Assembly: GCA_934525625.1 (NCBI GenBank)
Contig: CAKSZL010000008.1
Location: forward strand, 1-64,000
DNA: 64,000 nucleotides
Origin: an uncultured Burkholderiaceae bacterium
Lineage (GTDB): Bacteria > Pseudomonadota > Gammaproteobacteria > Burkholderiales > Burkholderiaceae_B
Direction: 5' to 3'
Within the stretch, counting starts at the first letter, position 1. Each line of letters starts with the position of its first letter. This document shows, piece by piece, positions 8,947 to 18,691 of this stretch. Position numbers and translations under genes: made by a program. The notes under the pieces were generated by a model. The model was not told the DNA's origin and did not search any database. It was given only the letters and a program-made list of their open reading frames with translations.

Positions 8947-10962
8947 ATGGATGGCGTGCCGCATACGGGAAGAATGCTCGCAAGGCTATCGGCCCTGGCA
9001 TTGCTTTGGTGGTGCGCCATGGTCTGGAGCGGCCATGCGCTTGCCGGCCAGTCCGGCGAGCATGCCGCCAGTCCCGCAGCGGATGCGGGAATGCCCGGAA
9101 CAACGCCGCCAGGCGCGGAGCAAGCCTGCCGCCCGCGCGTGACGGGCATCCACGCCGCGCCTCAAGGGGCGAACGACGCGAACGGCCCGTATGCCGATGC
9201 CAGCCCTTCTCTATCGCCTCCGGCCGACGGCTGGGAGCCGGTCACGCTGCCGGATCTCTGGGCCGATCACAGGCCCGGGCAAGGCTCGGCGGTCTGGTAC
9301 CGCATCGATTGGGAACTGCCCTGCGAGCCCTCCCATGCGCCCGTCGCCTTGGCGACGGAGGGCTTCAGCCTGGCGGGCGAGGTCTACAGCAACGGCGATC
9401 TGCTATGGCGCGATCCGCAACTGACGGAACCCATGAGCCGCAGTTGGAACATGCCGCGCTACTGGCTGCTGCCCGCCTCGTCGCTGAAGGCGGGCGGCAA
9501 TACCGTCTGGTTCCGCGTCCAGGGCGTGCCCTATTTGGTGCCGGCCTTGTGGGACACCCGCCTGGGCCCTCCCGGCGAGATTCATGCCTGGTATACGGCG
9601 CGGTATGGCCTGCAGCGCAGCCTGCCCATGCTGAACATCGCCGTTACCGGCGTGCTGGGGCTGATCTTCCTGCTCTTCTGGCTGCTGCGCCGGCGCGAAA
9701 GCGCGGCGGGCTGGTTTGTCGCCATGACGCTGGCGTGGAACGTGTTCATGAGCAATTTCCTGATCTCGTCCTCTTGGCCCCTGCCGGACAGCTATGCGGT
9801 GACGCGCCTGGTGACGGCGGGTTTCGCCTTGTATGTCTGCGCTTTCTGCCTGTTCACATGGCGTTTCGCCAACTTACGCCACCGCCGCGGCGAGGCCGTG
9901 CTGTGGAGTCTTACCGCCATCGTGCTGCTGGTGCTCGCGTTCGCGCCGCCCAACGTGCTGGTGTCGGCCTCGGTATGGGTGGCCGGCTTGTATGGCGGGC
10001 TGTTCATCGCCAATTGCCTGTATTTCCAGCGCACGGCCTGGCGCGGCACGGACGTCGGCATGCGCCTGATGGCGGTGTGCCTGCTGTCTTTCATTCCTAT
10101 CGCCCTGCTGGATTTCCTGAGCATGCTGCGCGTCATCGTGATGCCCTTCGCGCTGACGCCGTGGTCGGCGCCGATTACGGCCGCGATGATGGCGTTCATC
10201 CTGGCCTGGCGATTTACCAGCCACCAGAACCAGATCGAGCGTTTCAACCAGGACTTGTCCGCCACGGTGGAGCGCACCCGCGACGAACTGACCCGCAGCC
10301 TGCAAAGCCGCCATGCATTGGCGCTGCGCAATGCGCGGCTGGAAGAGCGGCTGCAGATCTCCCATGATCTGCATGACGGCATGGGCAGCACGCTTATCCG
10401 CACCATTGCGCAAGTCGAGCACACCCAGGCCGCGCCCGACGCCCGGCACATGCTCTCCGCCCTGAAAAGCATGCGCGACGATCTGCGCCAGATCATAGAC
10501 AGCGGCGCGAGCGAATCCGTCGCCGCCCTCGAAACCCCGGGCCAGTGGCTGGCGCCCTTGCGCCATCGCTTCGTGCGCCTGCTGGAGACGCTGGATGTGG
10601 CGTCGGAATGGCATGTGCCGGAACGCTGGCCGGTTTCGCCCGGTGCGACGCAATGCCTGGCGCTGACGCGCTTCGTCGAAGAGGCCATGACCAACGTGAT
10701 CAAGCACGCGCATGCGCGGCGCGTCGCCTTGCGGCTGGAGCGCGACGCGGACGGCATGCGGCTGTGCATCGAGGATGATGGCGTCGGCTTCGACCTGGAC
10801 GCCGTGCTGAACGCCGGCTTGAGCGTCGGCATTCACAGCATGCGCCGGCGTATCGCGCGCATCGGCGGGACGCTGCACATCAGCTCGGTGCCGGGCCGCA
10901 CATTGCTGTGCGTGCATCTTGGCGCCGGGGCCGCCGCCCCTGCCACCCCCGCCCAAGCCTGA
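8947..10962 (+). CDS. NarX/DegS-type sensor histidine kinase with 7TMR-DISM-like sensor
   Basis: About 671 aa. A signal-like segment (MLARLSALALLWWCAMVWSG) precedes a periplasmic jelly-roll-like region with WYRIDWELP and EVYSNGDLLWRDP, resembling the extracellular domain of 7TMR-DISM sensors. Seven or so TM helices follow (residues ~225-420), then a coiled-coil dimerisation segment, the HisKA_3 box with D-L-H-D-G (phospho-His about 476), and a HATPase_c domain with EEAMTNVIKHAHA and DDGVGFD. The start is uncertain: the frame is open back to 8905 (overlapping the regulator by 32 bp), and an ATG at 8974 gives a tidier signal peptide. It should phosphorylate the regulator encoded just upstream. 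Confidence 0.88.
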   Translation: MDGVPHTGRMLARLSALALLWWCAMVWSGHALAGQSGEHAASPAADAGMPGTTPPGAEQACRPRVTGIHAAPQGANDANGPYADASPSLSPPADGWEPVTLPDLWADHRPGQGSAVWYRIDWELPCEPSHAPVALATEGFSLAGEVYSNGDLLWRDPQLTEPMSRSWNMPRYWLLPASSLKAGGNTVWFRVQGVPYLVPALWDTRLGPPGEIHAWYTARYGLQRSLPMLNIAVTGVLGLIFLLFWLLRRRESAAGWFVAMTLAWNVFMSNFLISSSWPLPDSYAVTRLVTAGFALYVCAFCLFTWRFANLRHRRGEAVLWSLTAIVLLVLAFAPPNVLVSASVWVAGLYGGLFIANCLYFQRTAWRGTDVGMRLMAVCLLSFIPIALLDFLSMLRVIVMPFALTPWSAPITAAMMAFILAWRFTSHQNQIERFNQDLSATVERTRDELTRSLQSRHALALRNARLEERLQISHDLHDGMGSTLIRTIAQVEHTQAAPDARHMLSALKSMRDDLRQIIDSGASESVAALETPGQWLAPLRHRFVRLLETLDVASEWHVPERWPVSPGATQCLALTRFVEEAMTNVIKHAHARRVALRLERDADGMRLCIEDDGVGFDLDAVLNAGLSVGIHSMRRRIARIGGTLHISSVPGRTLLCVHLGAGAAAPATPAQA

Positions 10963-10993
10963 CGGCGTTCCCGCATCGCCAGGCGGCCCAGGC

Positions 10994-12211
10994 TTACTTC
11001 CAGCCCTTGGCGGCGAGGGCTTCGGCAACCGCCTGGGCCATCAGCTCGTGGCCGCGCGGGGTGGGGTGAAAACCGTCGGCGAAGGCGTAGGTCTTCCACC
11101 AGCCCGCCGCCGGGGCTATTCCGGCCGGCGCGTTCGCGTCCAGCCACGCCACCGTGCACTGAGTGATGTCGTAGCTGGGCAGCAGGGCGGCGGGGTCTTC
11201 CGGGGGGCAGGCGGCTTTGGTGGTGTTGGTCAGGCCGACGTCCGCGCCATGGGTCGCCCAATGCGTCAGTTCCGCATACAGATCCACGATGGCCACTTCA
11301 TCCGTGTTCTGGAATGCGTCGCCCAGCGTCTGGTTGAAGGTGACGATCCAGCTTTGGAATAGGGCCTGGAAGTAAGTGGCGGGGTCCTGGCCCTGCGCGC
11401 CCTGGGTCTCGTCGGCCGCCTGCGTGCCGATGTTTTTCAGGATGTCCAGAATCGCCAGAAAGCGCGGCGTGCGCGTAACGTCGGGCATGTTCAGGATGAC
11501 GACCCGCTTGGCACCGTGCGCCAGCACCTGGCTGCGCGCCGTTTCGGCGAAGCGCCGGCCCAGCGCCTCCATGTAGGCTTGGCCCGCCATTTCCCAGCCT
11601 CCGGGCTGCAACAGCAGTTCCCAGGTCTTTTGCTCTCCCAGGAGCTCCGACAGGAAGTTCGCATACTCGGTGATGTCCAGCTTCGTCACCAGGGTCAGGT
11701 AGGCCCGGAAGTAGGCGGTGATGAGATCGGCGGCATCGTTGCCGCCGCCGTCGATCAGCAATACCTCGTGTTCCCCGAAGCCCTCGGCGCCGGCGCGCGC
11801 GGCGGCGTCCCGCAACTGCACGGCTATGGACAGCGGCGTCTGCCGCTGCGGATGCTGAAGGCGGCCGCCCGCCACGGCGTAGCCCCGGCACTCCGGCTGC
11901 GGCGTGAACGCCGTCTCGCTCGTCGCCAAGTAGGCGCGGCAGGGCCGAGGCGCTTTCAGTTCGTCCGCCACTAGTTCCGGCCACAGGGGGAAAGGGGTCT
12001 TCATGGGGTCGGCGTGGGCCTGGACGGTATGGCGCACGCCCAGCACGCCGATGTCCGACAGGCTGTCGCCTATGACGGTGACGGAAGTTTGGGGGAGGGT
12101 GTCGGGGTTTTCGGACGAATCGTCATCCGAGCCCGAACCGCCGCAAGCGGCCAGCAGCGCCAGCATTGCCAGGGATGCGAGCTTCCAGCCGTGGTTTTTC
12201 TTGATGTTCAT
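10994..12211 (-). CDS. SGNH/GDSL-family lipoprotein esterase
   Basis: A 405-aa secreted hydrolase. A type II signal peptide ends in the lipobox L-A-A-C with Cys23, so the mature protein should be lipid-anchored. A Gly/Ser/Asp linker follows. The nucleophile Ser50 is in GDSLSD (48-53), GGGND supplies the oxyanion Gly/Asn block, and the catalytic Asp379 and His382 are in DGFHPT. This order of blocks is that of GDSL lipases/esterases. It converges on the sensor kinase and diverges from the polyamine-type ABC operon. The substrate is unknown; acyl esters are the family norm. Confidence 0.88.
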   Translation of the reverse strand: MNIKKNHGWKLASLAMLALLAACGGSGSDDDSSENPDTLPQTSVTVIGDSLSDIGVLGVRHTVQAHADPMKTPFPLWPELVADELKAPRPCRAYLATSETAFTPQPECRGYAVAGGRLQHPQRQTPLSIAVQLRDAAARAGAEGFGEHEVLLIDGGGNDAADLITAYFRAYLTLVTKLDITEYANFLSELLGEQKTWELLLQPGGWEMAGQAYMEALGRRFAETARSQVLAHGAKRVVILNMPDVTRTPRFLAILDILKNIGTQAADETQGAQGQDPATYFQALFQSWIVTFNQTLGDAFQNTDEVAIVDLYAELTHWATHGADVGLTNTTKAACPPEDPAALLPSYDITQCTVAWLDANAPAGIAPAAGWWKTYAFADGFHPTPRGHELMAQAVAEALAAKGWK

Positions 12212-12631
12212 TGTTTATGCTTCCTGATTGTCGGCGCGCATGGGGGCTTGCGGTTGCCTCGCGCGCCCCATTGCGCCGCCCCATGAAAAAGCGTCCCGCC
12301 ATGTCTGGGCGAGGTCGCCAGGAAGCAATGTAGGCCGCGTTGGCAACGCAGAGAATCCCTGTTTTTAAGTATATTCAATACAAAAAGTAACAATAATTTG
12401 TGGGAAGGTATCGCCGCGATGGGTGTCATCCATCGGCGCCGTACGGCCCGGGGAGAGCACGGCGCTGCGCTCGGGAAAGACCCGGTTTATGGGATGACGG
12501 CATATGAGGCAGAATGTTACGCTTGCCCCACGCAGCAGGCGTTTTTCAAAAGCGTTGCGCCATGAGCGTGACGCCCCATCAGTTACACCACATCAGCTAC
12601 GCCACACCAGCCCACCCAGACCGGAATACCG
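12212..12631. other. Divergent intergenic region, promoters only
   Basis: These 420 bp lie between the SGNH lipoprotein gene and the polyamine-type ABC operon. An AT-rich stretch at about 12360-12400 holds a TATACT-like -10 box on the minus strand (12368-12373), suitable for the lipoprotein gene. I see no credible gene. Confidence 0.45.
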
Positions 12632-13765
12632 ATGCAAGAAGCCCGACAAGGCGAATTCCTGAACTTCAGCCACGTCAAGAAGACGTTCGACCAGAAGAAC
12701 CTGGTGGTCAAGGATTTCAACCTCGTCGTAGACCGGGGGGAGTTCGTGACCCTGCTGGGGCCGTCCGGGTCGGGCAAGACCACGGTGCTGATGATGCTGG
12801 CCGGTTTCGAGAACGTCACCAATGGCAGTATCACCATGGCCGGCAAGCCCATCAACGGCATTGCGCCGTACAAGCGCAACATCGGCATGGTGTTCCAGAA
12901 CTACGCGCTGTTTCCGCACATGACGGTGGCTGAAAACCTGGCCTACCCTTTAAGCGTGCGCAACATGCCCAAGGCGCAGATCAAGCAGCGCGTGGACGAA
13001 TACCTGAAGCTGATCGAACTGCAGGATTTCGGCAACCGGCATCCCGGCCAGTTGTCGGGCGGGCAGCGCCAGCGCGTGGCCTTGGCCCGCGCCCTGATTT
13101 TCGAGCCCGAGCTGGTGCTGATGGACGAACCCCTGGGGGCGCTGGACAAAAAGCTGCGCGAGCAGATGCAGTTCGAAATTACCCGCCTGCACAAGCAACT
13201 GGGCTTTACCGTGGTGTATGTCACGCACGACCAGGCCGAGGCGCTGACGATGTCCAGCCGCATCGCCGTGTTCAACCAGGGCAGGGTGCAGCAGTACGAC
13301 ACGCCCGACCGGCTTTACGAGCGGCCCGCCAATGCCTTCGTGGCCAGCTTCATCGGCGAGAACAACCTCATTCCCGCGCGCCGGCCCGACGTCGGCGCCG
13401 ACGGCATGGTGCGCGCCGCCCTGCCGGACGGCAATGCCATTCTGGCGGGCAATGGCGACTTCCAGCCCGGCGAAAGCGCCGAAGACTGCATTCTTTCCAT
13501 ACGCCCCGAAAAACTGGCCATCGCCGGCGAGGGCCAGGCTTTCGACAACCACGTGCAGGCCCGCTTCATCGCGCGCCATTACGTGGGCGATTTCATCCGC
13601 TACCACTTTCAGTTGCCCGAGGCGGGCAAGGTCACCGTCAAGATGATCAACGACGCCCGGGCGCCCGATTTCGCCGAGGGCCAAACCGTCCGCCTGGGCT
13701 GGATGGCCGCCGACTGTTTCGCGTTCAGAACCGATATTTATCCGCCCCAAGGAGGACGACAATGA
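12632..13765 (+). CDS. ABC transporter ATP-binding protein, polyamine (PotA/PotG) type
   Basis: A 377-aa ATPase of a four-gene importer. Walker A is GPSGSGKTT at 43-51, followed by the Q-loop (VFQNYALFPHMTV), signature LSGGQRQRVALARAL, Walker B LVLMDEPLGALD, and the H-loop VYVTHD. A C-terminal TOBE/OB-fold region (~270-375) is typical of the spermidine/putrescine, iron and sulfate branch. The solute-binding protein gene overlaps its stop by 4 bp (ATGA), indicating translational coupling. The substrate is inferred from the binding protein and permeases: a polyamine or similar cation. Confidence 0.92.
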   Translation: MQEARQGEFLNFSHVKKTFDQKNLVVKDFNLVVDRGEFVTLLGPSGSGKTTVLMMLAGFENVTNGSITMAGKPINGIAPYKRNIGMVFQNYALFPHMTVAENLAYPLSVRNMPKAQIKQRVDEYLKLIELQDFGNRHPGQLSGGQRQRVALARALIFEPELVLMDEPLGALDKKLREQMQFEITRLHKQLGFTVVYVTHDQAEALTMSSRIAVFNQGRVQQYDTPDRLYERPANAFVASFIGENNLIPARRPDVGADGMVRAALPDGNAILAGNGDFQPGESAEDCILSIRPEKLAIAGEGQAFDNHVQARFIARHYVGDFIRYHFQLPEAGKVTVKMINDARAPDFAEGQTVRLGWMAADCFAFRTDIYPPQGGRQ

Positions 13766-14817
13766 AAAAGACCGCAACGCTGCTGGGCCTGGCGCTGGCT
13801 ATGATGCTGGGCAGCGCCGCGCAGGCGCAGGAAACGCTGACCGTGGTGTCTTTCGGCGGGGCTTACGGCGCCGCCCAGAAGAAGCACCAGATCGACCCCT
13901 ACGTCGCCAAAACGGGCGTCAAGATACTGTTCGAGAACTACACCGGCGGCATCTCCGAGATGAAGGCCCAGGTGCAGGCCAACCGCGTGCAATGGGACGT
14001 GGTGGACGTGGAAACCATAGACCTCGAACGCGCCTGCTCGGAAGGCCTGCTGGAGGTGATTCCCCGCGACATCGTGCTGGCCGGCGACGACGGCACGCCC
14101 GCCGAGCAAGACTTCCTGCCCGGCACGCTGAGCGAATGCGCCGTGGGCGAAATCGTCTACAGCACCATCTTCGCCTACAACCAGAAGACCATAGGCGCGA
14201 ACAAGCCCAGCACGCTGAAAGACTTCTTCGATCTGGAGAAATTCCCCGGCAAGCGCGGCCTGCGCAAGCGTCCGCAGTTCAGCATGGAATGGGCGCTGCT
14301 GGCCGATGGCGTCAAGCACGAGGACGTCTACAAGCTGCTGGCCACGCCCGAGGGCCAGGCCCGCGCTTTCGCCAAGCTGGACACCATCAAGAAAGACGTC
14401 GTCTGGTACGACAGCTGGTCGCAGGCGCCGCAGATGCTGAACGACGGCGGCGTGGTCATGGTTCAAGTCGCCAACGGCCGCCTGTTCGACGCCATCAAGA
14501 ACGAGAACAAGCCCTTCGTCATCGTGTGGGACGGCAATATGTTCGACTTCGGCGCATGGGCCATCGTCAAGGGCACGCCCAAGCTCGAACGCGCGCTGGA
14601 TTTCGTGGCCTTCGCCACCAGCACCAAGGCGCTGGCCGGCTTCCAGGACGTGGCCTACGGCCCGCCGCGCAAGTCCTCCTTGGCGCTGGTGGACAAGAGC
14701 GTCATCGAGCACCTGCCCAGCTCGCACATCGAGGAAGGCATGCAGGTGGACAGCGTGTTCTGGGCCGACTACGGTGAAAGCCTGGGCGAGAAGTTCAACG
14801 AGTGGCTGTTGAAGTAG
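13762..14817 (+). CDS. Periplasmic solute-binding protein, polyamine (PotD/PotF) type
   Basis: A 351-aa binding protein with a standard Sec signal (MKKTATLLGLALAMMLGSAAQAQ, cleavage near residue 23). The mature start TLTVVSFGGAYGAAQKKH and later TGVKILFENYTGGISEMKAQ are typical of the PotD-like class 1 extracellular binding proteins. It is the second gene of the operon and probably sets its specificity. Related proteins bind putrescine, spermidine or other small amines, so the exact ligand is not decided. Confidence 0.9.
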   Translation: MKKTATLLGLALAMMLGSAAQAQETLTVVSFGGAYGAAQKKHQIDPYVAKTGVKILFENYTGGISEMKAQVQANRVQWDVVDVETIDLERACSEGLLEVIPRDIVLAGDDGTPAEQDFLPGTLSECAVGEIVYSTIFAYNQKTIGANKPSTLKDFFDLEKFPGKRGLRKRPQFSMEWALLADGVKHEDVYKLLATPEGQARAFAKLDTIKKDVVWYDSWSQAPQMLNDGGVVMVQVANGRLFDAIKNENKPFVIVWDGNMFDFGAWAIVKGTPKLERALDFVAFATSTKALAGFQDVAYGPPRKSSLALVDKSVIEHLPSSHIEEGMQVDSVFWADYGESLGEKFNEWLLK

Positions 14818-14824
14818 ATAAGGC

Positions 14825-16117
14825 ATGTCGGGGAAGGACGAAACGGCTGCGGTTGAAACCGCTGTACTTGGAGCGGGCAGGGCCGAAGTCATCGGCCTGA
14901 CCGCCGACGAAGCGCGCACCGAAAAGCGCGAACTGCGCCGGCGGCACCGCACCAGCCTGCTGCTGGCGGCGCCGCTGCTGGTGTTCGTGCTGTTCGCCTT
15001 CGCCGCGCCCATCGCGGCCATGCTGTACCAAAGCGTCTACAACCCGACGCTGGTGCAGTTGATACCCGACACGCTCAAGCAGCTCGACGCCTGGGAAGAC
15101 ACCCCGTTGCCGCGGGGCGATGCCTACACGGCCATGGCGCGCGAGCTGAAGCAATTGGCGCAGGAGCGCAAGGCGGGCACGCTGGGCAGCGCCATCAACC
15201 CGGTGTTTCCGGGCGCGTCCAGCCTCATCAACGCCTCGGCGCGCAAGATGCGCGCGGTGGACGACGGCGAACTGGCGGCCCGAGGCGAAAGCCTGCTGCG
15301 CGAGGCGGATGCGCGCTGGGACCAGCCCGAGCTGTGGCGCGCCATCGCCACTTCCGGGCGCGTCTATACCGATACGCACTACCTCAGCGCCCTGGACATG
15401 GAGCGCGGCGCCGACGGCGAGATCAGCTGGCGCGACACCCGCATCTATTTACAGCTGTACGTGCGCTCGACGGGCATGGCGCTGATCATCACCCTGCTGT
15501 GCGTGGCGGCGGGCTACCCGCTGGCCTATTACCTGGCCCATGCCCCCCGGCGCGTGGCCGGCATGCTGATGGTGCTGGTGCTGCTGCCGTTCTGGACATC
15601 GGTGCTGGTGCGCACCACGGCCTGGATAGCCCTGCTGCAAACCAACGGAGCGGTCAATTCGGTGCTGCAGGCCGTGGGCCTGGCGCAGCAGCCGCTGGAA
15701 TTGCTTTACACCCGTTTCGCCACCATTACCGCCATGACGCACATGCTGCTGCCCTTCATGGTGCTGCCCTTGTACAGCGTCATGAAAGGCATAGACCCCA
15801 GCTACGTCAGGGCGGCGCTGTCGCTGGGCGGCCGGCCGGTGTCGGCCTTTCTGCGCGTCTACCTGCCGCTGACGCTGCCCGGGCTCAGCGCCGGCGCGCT
15901 GCTGGTGTTCATCATCGCGGTGGGCTATTACATTACGCCCGCCCTGGTGGGCGGCGCAGACGACCAGATGATCTCCAACATCATCGCCTTCCACATGCAG
16001 CGCTCGAACAACTGGGGGTTGGCGGCCGCGCTGGGCAGCTTGCTGCTGGTGCTGGTGCTGGCCTTGTACGTCGTCTACGACCGGCTCGTGGGCGCGCGCA
16101 ACATCAAGTTGGGATAG
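14825..16117 (+). CDS. ABC transporter permease, PotB type, with extra periplasmic region
   Basis: A 430-aa inner-membrane permease. A cytoplasmic N-terminus precedes TM1 (LLLAAPLLVFVLFAFAAPIAAML, ~42-65); the remaining TM helices begin near residue 215, and the EAA-type coupling loop reads SLGGRPVSAFLRVYLPLTLPG. PotB-type permeases are usually near 280-310 residues. The excess is a polar ~140-residue stretch between TM1 and TM2 (about 75-215) that should face the periplasm. It lies 7 bp after the binding-protein gene and 7 bp before the second permease gene. Confidence 0.88.
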   Translation: MSGKDETAAVETAVLGAGRAEVIGLTADEARTEKRELRRRHRTSLLLAAPLLVFVLFAFAAPIAAMLYQSVYNPTLVQLIPDTLKQLDAWEDTPLPRGDAYTAMARELKQLAQERKAGTLGSAINPVFPGASSLINASARKMRAVDDGELAARGESLLREADARWDQPELWRAIATSGRVYTDTHYLSALDMERGADGEISWRDTRIYLQLYVRSTGMALIITLLCVAAGYPLAYYLAHAPRRVAGMLMVLVLLPFWTSVLVRTTAWIALLQTNGAVNSVLQAVGLAQQPLELLYTRFATITAMTHMLLPFMVLPLYSVMKGIDPSYVRAALSLGGRPVSAFLRVYLPLTLPGLSAGALLVFIIAVGYYITPALVGGADDQMISNIIAFHMQRSNNWGLAAALGSLLLVLVLALYVVYDRLVGARNIKLG

Positions 16118-16124
16118 CCGAATC

Positions 16125-16982
16125 ATGCAGACGTATCCCGACTACTACACCTGGCGCCACAAGCTGGGCGCGCTCGTCCTGAGGCTGTCAGCCTGGGCCG
16201 TGCTGCTCTTTCTGATGCTGCCCATACTCATCGTCATACCGCTGTCGTTCAACGCCGAGCCTTTCTTCAGCTTCACGCCCGGCATGCTGCGGCTGGACCC
16301 GGAGGCCTATTCGCTGAAGTGGTACGAGTCGGTGTTCCACAGCCAGACCTGGCTGACGGCCATACGCAACAGCATGTTCGTGGGCGTGTGCGCCACCATT
16401 ATCGCCACGGTGCTGGGCACGCTGGCGGCGGTGGGGCTGGCTTCGGAACACATGCCCTGGCGCCGCGCCATTACCGCCCTGCTGCTTTCGCCCATGATCG
16501 TGCCGCTGGTCATCGTGGCGGTGGGCATGTTCTTCTTTTACGCGCGCTTCAACCTGGTGGGCACCTTCACCGGCCTCATCATCGCCCACGCGGCGCTGGG
16601 CGTGCCTTTCGTCATCATCACCGTCACCGCCACGCTAACAGGCTTCGACCGCTCGCTTTACCAGGCGGGGCTGAGCATGGGCGCGTCGCCGCTAAGGGTG
16701 TTCCGCGACGTGGTTATGCCCTTGATTCGCCCCGGCGTCATCAGCGGCGCGCTGTTCGCCTTCGCGGCTTCCTTCGACGAAATCGTGCTGGTGCTGTTCC
16801 TGGCGGGCCCTGAACAAGGCACGATTCCGCGCCGCATGTTCGCCGGCCTGCGCGAGCAGATCAACCCCAGCATCCTGGCCGTGGCGACGCTATTGATTTT
16901 GATGTCCGTCCTGCTGCTGGCCACGCTGGAACTGCTGCGCCGGCGCTCCGAGAAAATGCGCCACGGGCGGCTGGAGGGCTGA
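16125..16982 (+). CDS. ABC transporter permease, PotC type
   Basis: A 285-aa permease of normal length with six predicted TM helices (first at VLLFLMLPILIVIPLSF) and the coupling loop SMGASPLRVFRDVVMPLIRPG. It pairs with the preceding permease to form the heterodimeric channel and ends the four-gene operon. The next genes converge on it from the other strand with only 22 bp between. Confidence 0.92.
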   Translation: MQTYPDYYTWRHKLGALVLRLSAWAVLLFLMLPILIVIPLSFNAEPFFSFTPGMLRLDPEAYSLKWYESVFHSQTWLTAIRNSMFVGVCATIIATVLGTLAAVGLASEHMPWRRAITALLLSPMIVPLVIVAVGMFFFYARFNLVGTFTGLIIAHAALGVPFVIITVTATLTGFDRSLYQAGLSMGASPLRVFRDVVMPLIRPGVISGALFAFAASFDEIVLVLFLAGPEQGTIPRRMFAGLREQINPSILAVATLLILMSVLLLATLELLRRRSEKMRHGRLEG

Positions 16983-17004
16983 ACCAGCCGCGCATCGCGC
17001 GTAT

Positions 17005-17325
17005 TCAGGCGGGGCTTTCAGGCTTTACCCAGGTTCGCTCGGTCGTGATGTCCGCTATCTGTATCGTGTAGTGCGTGAACAGCTCCTTCTTGCCCAGCGG
17101 AATGGCCTTGCGATGTTCCGCATTGCGCATCCAGGCTTGCAGCGAGTCGGCGTCCTTCCAGTACGAAAGCGTGATGACCTTGCCGGGCGTATCGCGGCTG
17201 GTGAAGCTTTCTTTCGAGATGAAGCCATCTATGGTTCTGGCTTCGACCAGCAATTCCTTTACCAGCTCCCGGTTCTGCTCTTCCTTGCCGGGAACGACGC
17301 CGAATTCGATTAAACAGACCAGCAT
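17005..17325 (-). CDS. Antibiotic biosynthesis monooxygenase (ABM)-fold protein
   Basis: A 106-aa protein of the ABM superfamily of dimeric alpha+beta barrels: an N-terminal strand MLVCLIEFGVVPGKEEQ, a helix, then SYWKDADSLQAWMRNAEHRKA, the usual W-x-x-x-x-x-x-x-W helix region. Members act as cofactor-free monooxygenases, haem-degrading enzymes or small-molecule binders. It lies 12 bp downstream of the solute-binding protein gene in the same orientation, so the pair is probably co-transcribed and handles one compound. The substrate is unknown. Confidence 0.8.
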   Translation of the reverse strand: MLVCLIEFGVVPGKEEQNRELVKELLVEARTIDGFISKESFTSRDTPGKVITLSYWKDADSLQAWMRNAEHRKAIPLGKKELFTHYTIQIADITTERTWVKPESPA

Positions 17326-17337
17326 TGCCGTTCTCCT

Positions 17338-18489
17338 TTATTTGATCAGCCGCCATTGCGTGTCTTTGACTTCCACCATGACGCGGGCGCGTTTGTCCAG
17401 GCCATTATGATTGGTGGCGCCGATGTTGTAGATGCCGTTCAACCCCACCAGCCCCGCCGTGTCGTGCTCCAGGGCGTCCCTTAGCGCAACCCTGAACGCT
17501 TCCGTGCCTGGCTTGGCGGTTTTCAGCGCCGCGCCGGCCGCCTTATCCAACAGGAGATAGGCGTCGTATGCCCAGGTCGCAAAAGCATTCACGGGGCCGC
17601 CGCCGTACGACTGGGAATACTGGCCGACGAAATCGGAAGCCACCTTCTTGATGGGGTTGGCGTCATCCAGATCGTTGTGGACGACAACGGGGCCAATAGG
17701 GGCGAGGGCGCCTTCCACCCCTTTGTCGCCGACACGCAGGAAGTCGTTATTGACGACGCCATGGGTATGGTAGATTTTTCCCGTGTATCCGCGATTGACC
17801 AGCGTCAGGTGCGGCAGGGTGGCCGGTGTTCCCGTCGCCCCCACCAGCATGGCGTCCGGCTTGAGAGCCATGGACTTCAATATCTGGGCCGTGACGGAGT
17901 TGTCCGACCGGGCGTAGCGCTCATTGTTGAGCACTTTGATTCCATATTCGCCCGCCAGCGCGTTCAGGTGCTTGTGGACGAGGTCTCCCCAGGAATCCGA
18001 GTACCCGATGTAACCCACGGTCTTGACGCCGTTCTTCGCCATGTTTTCCAGCACCGCGTCCAGCATCAGTTCCGTGGGCTGAGGAACGACGAACACCCAC
18101 GGAAACTGCGCCTCGGTCGGCACGACGGGCGCCATGGAGATATGAGGGGTTTTGCTTTCCTGGGCCACGCCGGCGATGACGACGGCAGAAGGCGTGTTGG
18201 AAGCCGCGATCAATACATCGACCCGTTCTTCTGATACCAGTTTGCGGGCGTTCCTGGCCGCCATCGTGGGGTCTGTTGTGTCGTCCAGGATAAGGTATCT
18301 GGCGGGCTCGCCGGCCACGGTGGGCGGCAGCATTTCTATCAGCTTTTTCTCGGGGATGCCCTGCGATGCGGCGCCGCCGGTTGCGCTGACGATGACGCCG
18401 ATGCTTATCTCGCCGTGGGCCGCGGGCAGGTTGACGGCGGCAAGCAGGGCGCAAGCTGAAAACAGCGATGATAGGGTTGGGCGTCTCAC
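17338..18489 (-). CDS. Orphan branched-chain-amino-acid-type solute-binding protein
   Basis: A 383-aa type 1 periplasmic binding protein (LivJ/Peripla_BP_6 class). I chose the GTG at 18489 because AAGGAG lies 6 nt upstream and it directly yields a signal peptide (RRPTLSSLFSACALLAAVNLPAAHG); the frame extends to 18543 but those residues are polar and unlike a leader. Motifs: ISIGVIVSATGGAASQG, LDDTTDPTMAARNARKL, VGYIGYSDSWGD. No permease or ATPase gene is near, so it is an orphan receptor. It resembles the product at 25743-26888 throughout. It is divergent from a LysR gene and followed by an ABM-fold gene. Confidence 0.88.
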   Translation of the reverse strand: MRRPTLSSLFSACALLAAVNLPAAHGEISIGVIVSATGGAASQGIPEKKLIEMLPPTVAGEPARYLILDDTTDPTMAARNARKLVSEERVDVLIAASNTPSAVVIAGVAQESKTPHISMAPVVPTEAQFPWVFVVPQPTELMLDAVLENMAKNGVKTVGYIGYSDSWGDLVHKHLNALAGEYGIKVLNNERYARSDNSVTAQILKSMALKPDAMLVGATGTPATLPHLTLVNRGYTGKIYHTHGVVNNDFLRVGDKGVEGALAPIGPVVVHNDLDDANPIKKVASDFVGQYSQSYGGGPVNAFATWAYDAYLLLDKAAGAALKTAKPGTEAFRVALRDALEHDTAGLVGLNGIYNIGATNHNGLDKRARVMVEVKDTQWRLIK

Positions 18490-18569
18490 GGGTGTCTCCT
18501 TGTCCTTGTGGTAGTGTGGTAAGCATGATAAGGAGAACCGCATGCCGTAAGTGCTGCTGAAAAGAAATT

Positions 18570-18603
18570 ACATATGTGTATAACCAAAATATGTATGTAT
18601 AAC
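18570..18603. promoter_or_regulatory. Repeated motif in LysR/solute-binding protein intergenic region
   Basis: The octamer tgtataac occurs at 18577-18584 and 18596-18603, 19 bp apart (two helical turns), next to the palindrome acatatgt (18570-18577). Its place between divergent genes fits a LysR-type binding site, but that is inference. Confidence 0.4.
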
Positions 18604-18691
18604 TAAAGACTGAGGTTGTTACGGCGCGCATGTCCGGACGCGCCATATGATTTGAACGCTAACCCAAACACCGACCCAAACGCGCCATACG

